Shown here piece by piece: positions 13,261 to 25,250 of a stretch of 64,000 bases of DNA. Both the position numbers and the translations under genes were made by a program. This DNA is from Aquilaria yunnanensis (taxonomy: Eukaryota > Streptophyta > Magnoliopsida > Malvales > Thymelaeaceae), in NCBI GenBank assembly GCA_039654915.1, contig CM077593.1:76178501-76242500 (forward strand). Direction: 5' to 3'. A model generated the notes under the pieces. The model ran no database searches. It saw only the letters and a list, made by a program, of their open reading frames with translations, and was not told where the DNA came from. How positions within the stretch are numbered: the stretch's first letter is position 1; every line of letters starts with the position of its first letter.

Positions 13261-14761
13261 CTAGGGCATGCGTATTTGCCCACCAGGTCCTCTGGGGTTA
13301 AACCTCCCCAGCATTTTCCTGTTATATCCTCTCTTTGGGCAATCCCTCACCCAATGATCTGGTGCCCTACACTTGTGACATCCAGCAGAAGTTTTAAAGC
13401 ATGGCTTATTGCCATGGAACTTCCCATAAGTGTGGTACTGAGGACCATACTACTGTGGTCCTTTTTCCTTTTTACTTCCTTTTCTTCCTCCACTAGGCTC
13501 TATCTCCTCTTTCGGCCTTTTATGTTGCCCTTTCTGGGATCCACTCCCACTTCCAGGTCCACTCCTGGTATACTCCTTGAACTCTTGTTCTAGTGCAATC
13601 GCACTCTGCATCACAGAGTAATAGTCTCTGGCTCCTACTGCTCTGAGAATTTGTCTCAGCTCAGGCCTCAAGCTTTTTAAAAACCTCTTAGTCTTCATCT
13701 CTTTCTGCCCATCATACTGTGGAGCATATCTAATTAGACTGTTAAACCTTTGCTCATACTCCAGGACACTAAGGTCCCCTTGCTCCAACTAATCAAACTT
13801 TACTTGTTTCTGGTCTTTTTGGGCTTCACTGACATACTGCTAGTGGAAGACCTGAAGAAAGTCTACCTACCTCATAGACCTTTTCCTGGCTGGTGGTCTC
13901 CTCTAGTTTCTCTCCTGATGTGTGCTCTATACTACCCTTCACCATAACTCTACATTTCTTTCTAGCCTGAAGGTAGCTAGAAGTACCTTTTGAGTGGATG
14001 ACACATCCATCCTTTCAAAAAAATTTCCTACTTGATATACCTGGAACTCAGTTTCATCTGGGTCATATCCACCCTTAAACACTAGAGGTTTTAATGCTAG
14101 GAACCCCTCCAGCTGGCCTTCATTTATCCATCCCTTCTGGACCTCTCTTCTCTAACTTCTGTGCTTTTGGTTCTATCCCTGGATGTCCTTCTTCTAGCTG
14201 TGGTCTCAGTAGGAGCCTCAGTCCTCCTAGAATATATGTATGCATCCAGCTCCTCTATGTCTGGACTCTCCTTATCCTCCTCCTCAGTCCTGGGCTCCTA
14301 TCTGACTTCTTACCTTATCCTTCTGGCCCCCTTGGATGCCTTCTCTCTTCATCACCTTCTTCTTCTTCCTAATTGCCTCCATTCTTGCTAGACTGATCAT
14401 AATTTACTGGCTCTTTGTCATGCCTTTTCCTTCCTCTTCTGCCCTCGACCTCAAAGTTCTATCCTGCTTCTACTTGTTCTGGGTTTTCATGTGACTAAGC
14501 TTGGCCTCTAGCCAAGGATTGCATTCCTACCACAAGCTAAGCTACAGTAGCCTGCAGTGTTTCCATCATCAATTCCATCTTGTCTTGTCTTCCTCTGCTA
14601 GGTCCAGGTACTTGTAACCTGGCATTTGGCTCTTTGGCCAAACTAGGCTCATTGGCCTTTACCTACCTTTCAGGCACATCTATATGCATTCCATCTCTAG
14701 GATGGGCTGTTATATCTTCTTCCTGTATCAGGGATTCTCTTTCCCTGGCTCTGATTCTCAT
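13261..14761 (-). pseudogene. RT2 gag with CCHC zinc knuckle
   Basis: Gag would form the virus-like particle and package the RNA. The likely start is the ATG at 14,761 (MRIRARERES), about 110 bp after the primer site. The core lies at 13,788-13,450 (VLEYEQRFNSLIRYAPQYDG, RFLKSLRPELR). A canonical C-X2-C-X4-H-X4-C knuckle sits at 13,339-13,380. Stops are frequent in the N-terminal half. A stop at 13,261-13,263 ends the recognisable part before the protease. Confidence 0.82.
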
Positions 14762-14872
14762 CCTGCACTTTAAGATGCAGCTATTCACATATGCTCAATA
14801 ATTACAAGTCTTATATAATCCTGTATGGGAACAAGTCTAGGCTAAACACTCTACAAAATCAGAAGTTGTAAA

Positions 14873-14890
14873 CCTTAAACTCTGATACCA
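14873..14890 (-). other. RT2 primer-binding site (initiator tRNA-Met type)
   Basis: On the minus strand TGGTATCAGAGTTTAAGG begins 9 bases after the 5' LTR ends in GTGTGACA. TGGTATCAGAG is the classic complement of the 3' end of plant initiator tRNA-Met. Confidence 0.88.
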
Positions 14891-14899
14891 AACAAAGCC

Positions 14900-17033
14900 T
14901 GTCACACCACAGACAGGCCCTAGCCTGTGCACTCTCAGCGCCACTCACCATACTTTATACTACCCAGAAAGTTATTAAAACATTTTTATTCTTAAGTGTT
15001 ATGAGTGAACAATTAATTTCGGCCAACTTTCTTTAGGATAATTTTTAGTCTTATTTTCTTAAGCTAAGAGCCTGAGAGGTGCCCTAGGAGGCGTATGAGA
15101 AATCCTGTGTACTTTATTTGCACCTTAAGGCAAGGCCCAACCACTAACTTGCAACACAAGACAAGGCTATATTCAATAACTTGCATAACAAGCAAGGCTA
15201 CACTTAATTTATTAAGTGTCTTGGATGTGTGCTCATCAAGTGTGCTACTCTAATGAATGACATCCAAAAAGTCCACATCTCTGCAAACTTGTAAACTTGG
15301 AAAACAAGGTTTTTCATGTATGTGCAAATTTGGCCTAGTAAGGACTCAAGAGGTTCATCACATACACAATACCATATTCACATAACTTAACTTAACTTGG
15401 CATACAAGCATCCATCATATGTACAACCAAAACCAGGTACAACCGAGGCTACATATGCACACAAAATGGCCTAAGTGCAAGTATCACTAGCTTGGCAACA
15501 TACCAAGGATGCTACAAGTCCAAAACTAGCCAAGGTTAAGTCTTACATACTTTCCAACCTACATCACCCGAATAAAAACCTAAGTGTGCAATACAGGAGC
15601 ACACACTGCAGCACAAGCCCAATGACCATGTTCATGGTCATAAAAGTAAACACCACTATCAATGCCATGGTCCAAACATTCATCCTACACCTAGACAAGT
15701 CCTACACTCTACTCAAGCCTGCAAAACTTAGCGCATAAGTTTCGGCCATAAACCATAAGACTTGTAGATGTATTTATTCAAGCCAAGATTCTGTTGGCAC
15801 ATACCTTGAGCAATATGGGTACTACCTAGCACACAAGCAAGCAAACAAGTACAAGCAACTCACTCAAGCTCAATATCCTTGCCTGAAACACAAATAATAT
15901 GGGCATAATTATGAATACTTAGTAAGGTTCATTATACAACTCCAATGGAGTGTATTTAGTTAAACCGAAACTGAACCTCCATGAGCTAACTATGACCTGC
16001 AAGGAAAACATGAAAACACCAAGATACAAGGCATATACTACAAACACAAAGCTAACCGATGCATATATAAACATAGACATAACTCATAATGGGTTAGCAA
16101 GCACAAACAAATCAATCAAGCACACAAACTCACACACACACGACAATGTTCATTCGGCCGAAACCACTAGCAAGCACAAATATCATATCCTTGTACTTCA
16201 AGCATTCCACTTTATTTCCAATCCACTAGACCTCCAAGTTCACTAGTAAGTTAGCCTAACTTACTAAGAACTTTAAGTGCTTGCCATTAACCTTGACTAC
16301 CTAGCCAAATAACATGAACCCGAAAGCTCACTTTATGCCCATCTAGCAAACTAAGATCATATAGCATAAATTAACTATCACTTATCCGCCATTAACTACT
16401 TGATCATGGAAATGTACAAAATTCAAGTAGAACATGAACCTTACCTCAAATTCGCAAGCTTGAGTTCTCGGTTTGTACTTGATTGCCCAAGATTGAGCTT
16501 GAAAATGGAAGTGTGAGGTCGCCTAGTGCGGAAAACAAGTAATCCAAGCTTGATTCCTCCGTCAAGCTTCAATTCAACACTAATTTGGCAAGATTTTGGC
16601 AACAACTCACCAAGAACACAACCTTTGCTCAAGGACTCAGTGAAACCCAAAACTATGACCTTCTTCGACCAAAATGATGGCTTAATTGTCTAGTGGAAGC
16701 ATGCATTACTGTCAGTAGGCCACATGGCCTTAATTTTGGAACAAACATCCTTCTCGGCCTCACAAAACTTTGCATGCTGTAATGCAATCCACCCATTCTT
16801 GCCAAAATTAGTACCCGAAAGAGTACTCAAAGTAGTCCATAAACTTTGTTTCATGACGTTAGCAACATACACATTTTTCATGTGCAATATTTCACCCGAA
16901 TGATAAAATTTTGCCCGAATGTTCTCAGTTTTGCACTTACACCCGTATTCTCATTTTCAATTAAGTCTTCATATTTTCCTTTCATGTCTTTGCATTCTTG
17001 GCCTAGGCCAAGTACTAACGGATGGTCCTAGCA
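14900..17033 (-). repeat. RT2 5' LTR
   Basis: Second copy of the LTR at 7570-9702. Ends are TGTCACACCAC and CCTAGCA on the plus strand, that is TGCTAGG...TGTGACA in element orientation. It is followed by the TAAGA duplication. Confidence 0.9.
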
Positions 17034-17038
17034 TAAGA
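17034..17038. repeat. RT2 target-site duplication, right
   Basis: TAAGA immediately after the LTR end AGCA. It is identical to 7565-7569. Confidence 0.85.
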
Positions 17039-17440
17039 GCCCATGCATGGCCTATAAATGAAGAGTCCTATACCAAGAACAAAGCTTGCAATGAGGTGTG
17101 TAGAGTCCAACTCTGACCAGGCTAAATAGGAAACCTTTTTGGGATGGAATTGAAATCGAAAAATTACAAGATCAACAAGATGATTTCCATCTAGAAGATC
17201 TGCATAGATTTCCCCTCTAACTATATAAATTGGCCTCCCTCACCAATCCCGAGGTTTTAGATTCATAACAATAACATTGCACCACTCTTACTTTGTTGAT
17301 CTGAAATTGACTTGACCGTCTAAGGGTTTTTCCTGGGAAAATATCTTGGGCCTCTGACATCTTCTTTGGCTACAAGATATCCAAGTTCATAGCTAATCAA
17401 GTTCTTGGGCTTGACTCGTATGACCCAATATTGACTATCA
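17039..17440 (+). repeat. RT3 LTR 3' part (Tat-like)
   Basis: The sequence ends in TATCA two or three bases before a degenerate TGGCRCYGTCT primer site and precedes a Tat-type gag. TATA-like motifs occur at 17,053 and 17,222. The left part is cut off by the RT2 insertion and no second LTR copy was found. Confidence 0.55.
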
Positions 17441-17443
17441 ATT

Positions 17444-17461
17444 TGGCACTGTCTATAGGAA
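17444..17461 (+). other. RT3 degenerate primer-binding site
   Basis: TGGCACTGTCTATAGGAA resembles the TGGCGCCGTCTGTGGGAA sites of RT5 and RT6 with a few substitutions. It lies between an LTR-like end and gag. Confidence 0.6.
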
Positions 17462-17481
17462 GCCATTGTGAACACTCAGAG

Positions 17482-18250
17482 GTCTTGCATGGATAACAAA
17501 GACCAATTGGGGAACAAGCATGACAGCTAGCAAAGGGAATAGATTGATCACGTAAGGGGGTCCATAGGGCCCCAGGATCATGGGACAGCATTTGAAGTTA
17601 AAGGGGAGCTCCAGGTGCCGCCTAGGGACCCTCAGAAAGAGAAGGCACCTGCTCCTTTAAATGATAACTAGTTTCAAGCTCTTCAGCACACCTTCTTCAC
17701 GATAGGGGATCCAAAGCACAAACCCAAAAATGCCCAAAGAGGCCACCAAAAGCTACTTGATGGTTAATGAACCCTGTAGAGCCCTACCTTGAGATTTACC
17801 CCAATAGCCCATGTAGGTGAACCCCTACTAGGATGATCTAACAGTCCCATTGGTAGTGACATAAGCACCATTCTACAAAAAACTAGACTAGATAGAGCAG
17901 TGGATCAGGGTGCCATAATAGGTTATCACTCTAACATCGATATTCAGTATATGTGGCTTTAACCCTTTATGACCGAGATTATTAATGTTCCAATTCTTAA
18001 TAACTTTTGAATGCCAATCACTTACCCATATGGTGGCCTCTTGGATCTTATTAAATATATACAATGATATATCACCTCCATGAGGCTTAAGAACCCATTA
18101 GATGACATCACGTGTAAAACATTTAGCTCCACATTGAAGGGGGAAGTGACTTCATGGTTTGGAACCAACAAAGGGATGACATTTCCATTACTTCAAGGAA
18201 CTCTCCCAAGTGTTCCTTTGCCACTTCTTATGGAGCAAGCCAACTCTCAA
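17482..18250 (+). pseudogene. RT3 gag, N-terminal part (Tat-like)
   Basis: Decayed plus-strand gag. Near 17,960-18,170 I read PFMTEIINVP, then a degraded match to the DP-x-DHL-x(n)-M segment and CKTFSSTLKGEVTSWF, which matches the CRxFPTTLKGxAxxWF core typical of Tat-clade gag. Many stops are present. The frame is cut at 18,250 by RT4 and resumes at 27,080. Confidence 0.72.
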
Positions 18251-20104
18251 AGTCATACCCCTATCTTTGAAGAGGCCTATGGCTTTAAGAGTAAAACTAA
18301 AAGTGAGGCTAAGCAAGGGGTTAAATTCAATAATAAATTTTAAGGAAGACTAGATTGTTAAGGAAGCAAGAAAAAGTCTTGCCAGGTAAGAAATTTTGTA
18401 TAGGCAATTAAGATTTTTCATTTCGGCTTAAGGACTTAATTAAAATTAAGAATAGATGTAGGGATAAATTGATCAAACTATAAAGCTACTGAGTGACATT
18501 GTCATTTCCAGGCCACTGACAAGGTTGTCGATTGCATGCCTCCACCAATCCCATTTTTTTTGTAGAATTGTTATTTTTCTACTTAAGGAAACTAATGAAG
18601 AAGGGAAACTCTTCCAGCCTTAGGCCATTTCTGGTGATCCTAAGTGGGAAAAGGTTGATTTTGAACCATAATTTGTAGGAAAGGCCATATTGCTTGTGGA
18701 GCAACGCAAATTCATGTGGAACTTGTTCAACCAAGAGGATGAAGTTAATCAGCAGGATTTGGTTAGGGGTAGACTTGGCTTTGATATGAAATTCATATGG
18801 CTACAATGTTAAACATTGAAAAGATGTTATATGGTGATGGTAATTTACTTAATGATTCATGAGCTATGATGGGGCTAGGTCCCCCAAGTACTTTAGTACT
18901 TAGCTAGCTATGTGTAAAGATATGTACAGATAGCATGAGCTATTTAAGCTTTTGGTTGACATTTAAGTACTTCTCAAGTTCTATGAATCATTGGTTTTAT
19001 GAAAACTAAGTAGCTACTCCTTGAAACTTAAGTAATGTGCACTACATGTTCGGTTATCAAGGCTTGAACCATGTTTTATGGAGTGTCCATGAGTTTATGT
19101 GCTTCTCTTTCTTTGAATGTGCACGCTGAACATGCTAGGATGGATGTTTATATTATACACATTTTGTATATTATGGCTTTCTTTGTCTTCTTTTGATTTC
19201 AGGGACTAAGTGCGATGAAATTATGAACTATGAACTGTATTTCTACTCATATTAAGTATGATTACTCATGCCCCTTCTATTTTGTTTTAGAAAAGAAATT
19301 GCTGACTAGTGTCGTTTAGTGTTTATGACATCTTTTTTAGTGTAGGTAGCACTATCATGATTAGTGTTATTATGCTTAATAAGTGTTAGTGCTAAGTTTA
19401 GTGTATTAGTGTAGGGTACTAGAACATGTGTTATGGCAACTAGCTGTATTACGGTGTGCCTATGTTCTTGGACCAAGAGATGCCTGGTTCTAAGTGTGCT
19501 AGTACTAGTTATGGATATACTATTGTTTTGTGCTAGTACTGGTTATGGATCTACTATTGTTTTTGTAAAGCATTTTGTACCCAGCCTGTGCTCTTGTTGT
19601 GTATGATAAAATTGTTCTCAATGCGATGCATGTATGATGAATGTTAAGGCTCGACTAGGTGTTATTTTTGTTGTTGTATGTAATCTAGGTTCAATGTGTG
19701 AATGAACTACTAAGAAGCATGTGATTATCATACACATAAGTGCACATAAGTTTGACTACGAAATGAGACTAAGCTAAGTATATGACTCATAAACAAAAAT
19801 TCAGGGAACTCTCTTTATGTAATATGCATCAAGTTAAGTTTGTTTGAGCAATATTGAAATTTTATTTTTTTCTAGGTCATTTTTTCCACTTCATTCATGT
19901 TAAAACTAGCTTGAGTTCAAAGTCTCAGCCAAAAATAGCCATAATTAAGCTATTAAAATGAATATTTATAGTTTTTTACATATACGAGCTATGAAGTTTT
20001 GTTTTTTTGAAGTCACACTTTACCTGCCATGTTGTGTTTGTTTATTTTTCTTATTTTGCCTCAAGGGTTAAAATGCATAGGCTATAGGTGGTTAGGGTGT
20101 GACA
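18251..20104 (+). repeat. RT4 5' LTR
   Basis: Direct repeat of 25251-27074. It starts AGTCATACCCC, a mutated form of TGTTACACCCC in the other copy, and ends GGTGTGACA. It is slightly longer than the 3' copy because of indels near 18,370. Confidence 0.85.
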
Positions 20105-20107
20105 AGG

Positions 20108-20119
20108 TGGTATCAAAGC
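20108..20119 (+). other. RT4 primer-binding site
   Basis: TGGTATCAAAGC three bases after the LTR end differs by one base from the initiator-Met type TGGTATCAGAGC. Confidence 0.82.
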
Positions 20120-20220
20120 ATGGATATAGGACATAAGAGTTAATAAACAATTCTTCCACTAAGATTTTATTATGAATTAAGCACTGTGATTTTAAATGTA
20201 CTGCTTGTGGGGAAGTGGTT

Positions 20221-21640
20221 ATGACTAGGGCAAGAGAAAGAGTGGTGGTAGAAGAGGTTTATCTTACAGTAGAAGTGTTTAAAGGGAGGGAAGAAGGTCA
20301 AACTAGTGCTAAAATGCCTAAGCAAGAAACTAAAGAGCCTAAGGTGAGAAGAAAGGAGCCTAGCAATAGGCAAGAGTTGCTTGGACCTAGTAAGAACCAT
20401 AAGAATGGTTTGAGAAGATGCTTGAGATAAAGTAAGTAGCTATGGCACAAATGGCTACAGGTATACAAGTTTTAATGCAATGCGAGAATCAAGCACAAGG
20501 TCTAGGAGTGGCCAACATAAGAGTGCCACAATAAGAACTAATGTTAATGTCTGAAAGAAGGAAGACCTATGAAGGTCATGCTAAAAAAGCTATATTGGAC
20601 TTATATAAGGACCTGGGAGAAGAAAAAAGGCATCCTGGGCCTAGAAGAATAAGGTTTGAGGTGAGATATAATGATAGAATAGAAATTGAAGTAAGCCAAG
20701 TGGGTTAAATTGGTGAAATGGGCAGTAATGCTAAAAGGCAAATGGTAAGCCAGTTAGAAAGATATGTCCATGGTAGACATAGGGAAAGAAGGCAAAGAGA
20801 TAGTGAATTGAAAGAAGGCCAATTGGAGAGGTTCCTAGCTCTCAAACCTCTTTTTTTTTTTTTAAGGAGATTGTGATTTAGAAGAGGCTGAGTACTCACT
20901 CTACCAACTTGGAAATGTATTTGAAAGAATGAAAGTGACTTCAAGTCAAAAGGTCCTTTTAGATACTTTCAAATTGGAAGGAAGTGCTGAACTGTGCTGG
21001 AGGACAATACAGAAAGCTTACTAAGGGAAAAATGAATAGAAGCCGGTGGAGAGAGGGAGAGCTATATGGTAGGCATTGTTCTTACAAATGTTCCAACAAT
21101 AATATGTAAGTAAGGCCTTGAGGGTTCAAAAGTAAGTAGAATTTGATTAGCTAGAACAAAGTAGTGCTAGTATCATGGAGTATGAACACAAAATCAATAT
21201 TTTGATAAGTTATGCGCCCAGTATGAAGGTCAAGATTTATTGAAGACCAAAAGGTTAGATGATTGAGGCTAAAGTTAAGGCAAATTCTAAGGGCAACTAG
21301 AATTAATGATTTCTTTAAAGCTATAGAAAAAGCCTTGACCCTTGAACAGGAGTTTAGGGAGCAACACGTAGAGAGATCACTACCAAGGGAAGGAAGTGAG
21401 AGGTAGAAAGAAATTTAGAAAGGGCCAAGAGAAATGGTATAACAAGGTCTTTCCAAGAAAGAAAGAGGTAGAAAGGGGCCAAAGTCATATTCTAGACCAT
21501 AGTGTGAGCATTGTGTCAAGGACTATAGGGTCAGACAATGTTACAAAGTTACCCAAGGTTGTCTAAAGTGTGGATCAAAGGACCCCTAGTAAGAGACTTT
21601 CTAGTTAAGAAGTAATAAAGGAGACTGGGTGGTTAGTGGA
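20221..21640 (+). pseudogene. RT4 gag
   Basis: Likely start at the ATG of 20,221 (MTRARERVVVEE). Matches to chromovirus gag appear near 20,870-21,010 (EEAEYSLYQLGNVFERM, QKVLLDTFKLEG) and near 21,170-21,230 (MEYEHKINILISYAP). A trace of the zinc knuckle remains near 21,555 (CLKCGSKD), without the His and last Cys. A 14-base T run near 20,850 and many stops disrupt it. Confidence 0.75.
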
Positions 21641-21769
21641 AATGGTCACAAGAGTAAAAAAAGGGGATGACTTTACCTCTACCTAGAGCCCAGAGAATTG
21701 GGAGAGTGTTCTCGATTGAAAGCAAGAAAGAGAGGCTGGAAGAAATAGTAAAAGGATGCCAAGTCCATG

Positions 21770-22075
21770 AAGGGCTATATTCGAAAGCACTAAAAACTAA
21801 AGTTTACTTAAATAGTAGACTTGTGTATGTGTTGATTGACATTGGGGATTTGTTTCTATAATCTTTGCTAGATTAGTTAGAGATATGAATTTGGAAATAT
21901 ATGAATTGTCTAAAATGTTCTTGATAGAATCTACTAGAATAGAAATAATGTTTACACAACATATGGCTAAAGGCTGTAAAATAAGGCTAGAAAAAATATA
22001 AATTGATTCTAATTTTATTATCTTCAAATCAATTGCTTATGATTTGATCTTAGGCATGAACTAGCTTGTTAAGCA
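21770..22075 (+). pseudogene. RT4 aspartic protease remnant
   Basis: TKVYLNSRLVYVLIDIGD preserves the approach to the active site, but the usual D-T/S-G is D-I-G. A frame change follows. The end LILGMN is recognisable near 22,050. It parallels the RT2 protease. Confidence 0.7.
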
Positions 22076-22112
22076 TCAAGTGTGAATTGACTGTAAGGCT
22101 AGAAAATTAATG

Positions 22113-22196
22113 CTGCCAAAATTGTATGAATATGATTTGGAACATTCAAAGGTACTACCAAAATTATATGAATATGATTTAGAACAATCAAAGGTA
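22113..22196 (+). repeat. 42-bp in-frame tandem duplication in RT4 pol
   Basis: Two adjacent 42-bp copies encode LPKLYEYDLEHSKV and LPKLYEYDLEQSKV in the protease-RT linker. They differ at only a few bases. Confidence 0.9.
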
Positions 22197-23030
22197 CTAA
22201 ATAAAAGCTTATGTTTGAATGTGACTAAAACTATGCCTATTCTTTCTGAAGATGAGTACTTAGCCTTGAATCATGATAAGGTGGTGGATGAATTGAGTAA
22301 AATTTCAGTAATTAAAGAATTTCCACAAACATTCCCTTCTAATTTGCTTAGACTCCCTCCATTTAAAGAGGTTTAGTCTAAAATAAGATAAGGTCCTAGA
22401 GCTACACCAATCTTAATGCCTCCGTAAAGATTGGCCACATGTAAAATACAAGAACTCAAGAAGCAATTGGGTGAACTTTATGAGAAAGGGTTCATTAGGC
22501 CAAGTGTGCCACCATCAGAAGCACTACCATTGTTTGTTAAAAAGAAAGATGGAACCTTTAGGATGTTCATTGATTATAAAAAGCTCAATGCTTTGATCTG
22601 AAGAACAAATACCCTTTTCCTATGTTAGAAGACCGATTTGATCAACTTCAAGGTGCAAAGGTGTTTTCAAAGATAGATCTTCAATCTGGTTATTTCTAGC
22701 TAAGAGTAAGCGAAGAGGACATACCTATAACTGCATTCAAAACTATATATGGCCACTTTGAATACACAATGATGCCATTTAAGCTTACCAATGCTCCTAC
22801 ATTTTTTGTGGACCTCATGCAGAGAGTGTTTAAACCACATATTGATAAGTTTTTGGTGGTCTTTATAGATAATATGTTAGTGTATTCAAAGAGTGAGAAA
22901 GAACATGAAGAACACTTAAGATTGGTGAGAAAGAACATGAAGAACACTTGAACATGGCTCTTCAAGCAGAAAAAGATAACTAGCTTAATGCAAAGACAAG
23001 TAATTGTCATTTTTGGACTACTAAGATAAC
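22197..23030 (+). pseudogene. RT4 reverse transcriptase
   Basis: A Ty3/gypsy RT with [36 protein letters not shown], a frameshift near 22,600, then [20 protein letters not shown] and the catalytic region at about 22,860. There the expected FIDD reads FIDN, so the second catalytic aspartate is lost. A short local duplication (RKNMKNT, about 22,890-22,950) follows. Confidence 0.85.
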
Positions 23031-23749
23031 ATTCTTAGGTCAAGTAATAAATAATCAAGGGCTGGCAGTTGATCCAGAAAAAATTAAAGTTGTGGTTGAG
23101 TGGCTTAAATTGCAAAATGCTAATGAAGTCAGGAGCCTCTTAACAATGGCCGGTTATTCTATAATGAATGTGCTAAAAAAATTTTTATTGGCAGCTCTAC
23201 CCGCACAACTAATAAGAAGTTTGAATGGAGTGATGAGTGTAAGGAAAGCTTTCAGGAACTTAAAAGAAGGGCTAACCACTGTATCCTCACTTTGCCTGAT
23301 CCTACTAAGCTTTATGTACTGTATATAGATGCTTCAACAATAGAATTAGGACATGTATTGATCCAAGATAAGCAAGTAATAACTTATGGTTCTAGGCAGG
23401 TTAGCCCTCATGAAAGGAACAATCTAGTTCATGATCTTGAGTTAGCTACTGTGGCATTTCTAAGCAATGGAGGCATTACTTGCTTGGAAACTCATTCTCT
23501 ATCTTAACTGGCAACAAGAGTTTAAAGTATCTCTTTTGTCAAAGAAATCTAAATATTAGACAAAAAAGATGGTTAGAATATATGAAAGACTTTGACTATG
23601 TAATTGAGTATACTTCAGGGAAAGGAAACCAAACGGTTGATGCCCTTAGTAGGAAATATATTGGAATGTTAAGGTCAAGAGATGGTGTAGATAAAAATGA
23701 AGACAGCAGTATACTCATGTTGGCTAAAAACTGGAAAAACTTGGAGTAA
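23031..23749 (+). pseudogene. RT4 RNase H
   Basis: Segments YVLYIDASTIELGHVLIQ, ITYGSRQVSPHERN, then after a frame change KSLKYLFCQRNLN, KRWLEYMKDFD and VDALSRKY. This order is the gypsy RNase H directly after RT, with a broken frame near 23,505. Confidence 0.82.
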
Positions 23750-23869
23750 AACCAAGTCTATGTTCTAACCACTCAAAGTGGCTGGTTAAAGAAGGTGAAG
23801 AAAGCTCAATAAGAGGATAGTGATCTAGAAAGGATTTCTGGACTTAGGCAAGCAAGTTGCCGGTTGGCT

Positions 23870-25250
23870 TCTCTATGAAGCAAGGATTATTCTACTTCCA
23901 GAATTGATTCTATGTTCCTTGTAGAATGGAGTTGAGAGATTAAAATTTGGAGGATGCTCATACAAGTAAACTAAGCATTTATCTAGAAGCCAACAAGATG
24001 TATAAGATATGAAATCTCATTTTTGCTGGCCTGGGATGAAGCGAGACATTGTTGAACATCTGGCAAAGTGTTTAACTTGTCAAAGAGTCAAAGTAGAGCA
24101 TCAAAAGCCTAGGGGAAAACTTCAAAATTCACCAATTTCAAAAATGAAATTGGGTTATATTCCATGGACTTCCCTACTAGACTACCTTTGACTAGAAGAA
24201 AGACTAACACAATATGGGTAATTGTGGGTAGATTAACTAAATCAGCACATTTCCTACATATAAATCTTACAGATTCCTTAGATAGGCTAGCAAAGCTATA
24301 TATTCAAGAAATTTTGAGACTACATGGCATTGTTGATGACACAGCCTCACAGAGGGATCCAAGGTTTATGTCAAAGTTCTGGAAGTTCTTCCAAAAATCT
24401 TTAGGAACTCAATTGAAATTGATTACTACCTATAATCCACAAACTAATGGACAAATAGAAAAGACCATCCAAAATTTAAAGGGCATGTTAACATGTTATT
24501 CACTAGAATTCCATGGAGATTGGAACCAACATTTATCCCTTATAGAATTCTCCTACAATAATAGTTATCACACTATTATCAAGATTTCACTTGATGAAGC
24601 TTTATATCGGAGGAAATGTATCGCCCCACATTATTACCATGATACTAAAGATTAGCTAGAATTGGTTCCAAGAATTATCTATAAAACTACTAAAAAGATC
24701 AAGACTATTCAAGAAAGGACTAAGGCAGCCAACAGTAAGGGAAAAGCTTATGCCAATCTAAAAAGGAGAAGAAGTATAGAGTATCAAATTAGGGACTATG
24801 TTTGGTTCAAGGTTTCCTTAATGAAAGAAGTTATTAGATTTGGCAAAAGGGGGAAGTTAGTTCCCAAGTTTATAAGACCTTTTAAGGTTCTAGAAATGGT
24901 AGGCATGGTGGCTTATAAGTTGTATTTACCCCCTAAGTTAAGACATATTCATTGTACATTTCATGTAAGTATGCTCAAGAAATATGTTCCTAACTTAAGA
25001 CAAGTTCTTCCTTCTTATAACATTCCTATAGCTTCTAACCTTACTTATAAAGAGAATCCTATGAAGATTTTAGCTAAGGACACTAGGAAATTAAGATATA
25101 AGCTCCTTCATATGATTAAAATTAGTTGGACTAATAATAGTGACGAATAGGCTACTTGGAAAACAAGGGCAGAAATGCTGAAAACTTATCCTAACTTGTT
25201 TCCTAAGATAACTGAAGATTTAGAGGATAAATTTTATAAGGATAGGAAAC
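23870..25250 (+). pseudogene. RT4 integrase with chromodomain-like tail
   Basis: The zinc-binding half-site is CLTCQRVKVEHQK (about 24,070). The core follows with SMDFPTRLP in a shifted frame near 24,160, RDPRFMSKFWK (24,350) and NGQIEKTIQ (24,450), so the acidic residues are traceable. EFSYNNSYHT follows. The tail (24,662-25,200) contains KLVPKFIRPFKVL, LTYKENPMKILAKDTRKL and ISWTNN, homologous to the RT2 chromodomain region. Stops lie at about 24,653 and 25,148. The frame runs to the 3' LTR border. Confidence 0.85.

Larger units (their letters stand above)
7570..17033 (-). mobile_element. RT2: structurally complete Ty3/gypsy chromovirus
   Basis: A 9.46-kb element on the minus strand bounded by 2.13-kb LTRs and a 5-bp TAAGA duplication. 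In the element's own orientation it contains the 5' LTR, primer-binding site, gag with zinc knuckle, protease, RT, RNase H, integrase, chromodomain, polypurine tract and 3' LTR. That order is the Ty3/gypsy chromovirus order, and the C-terminal chromodomain fits the Tekay/Del group. All coding parts carry stops or frameshifts. The LTR copies differ by many substitutions and small indels, so the insertion is not recent. It sits beside, and probably inside, the old RT3 LTR. Confidence 0.9.

Noticed and set aside
14873..14890. tRNA gene at the TGGTATCAGAG sequence
   Set aside because: Only the complement of a tRNA 3' end is present, at the fixed position after an LTR. There are no cloverleaf arms, so it is a primer-binding site.
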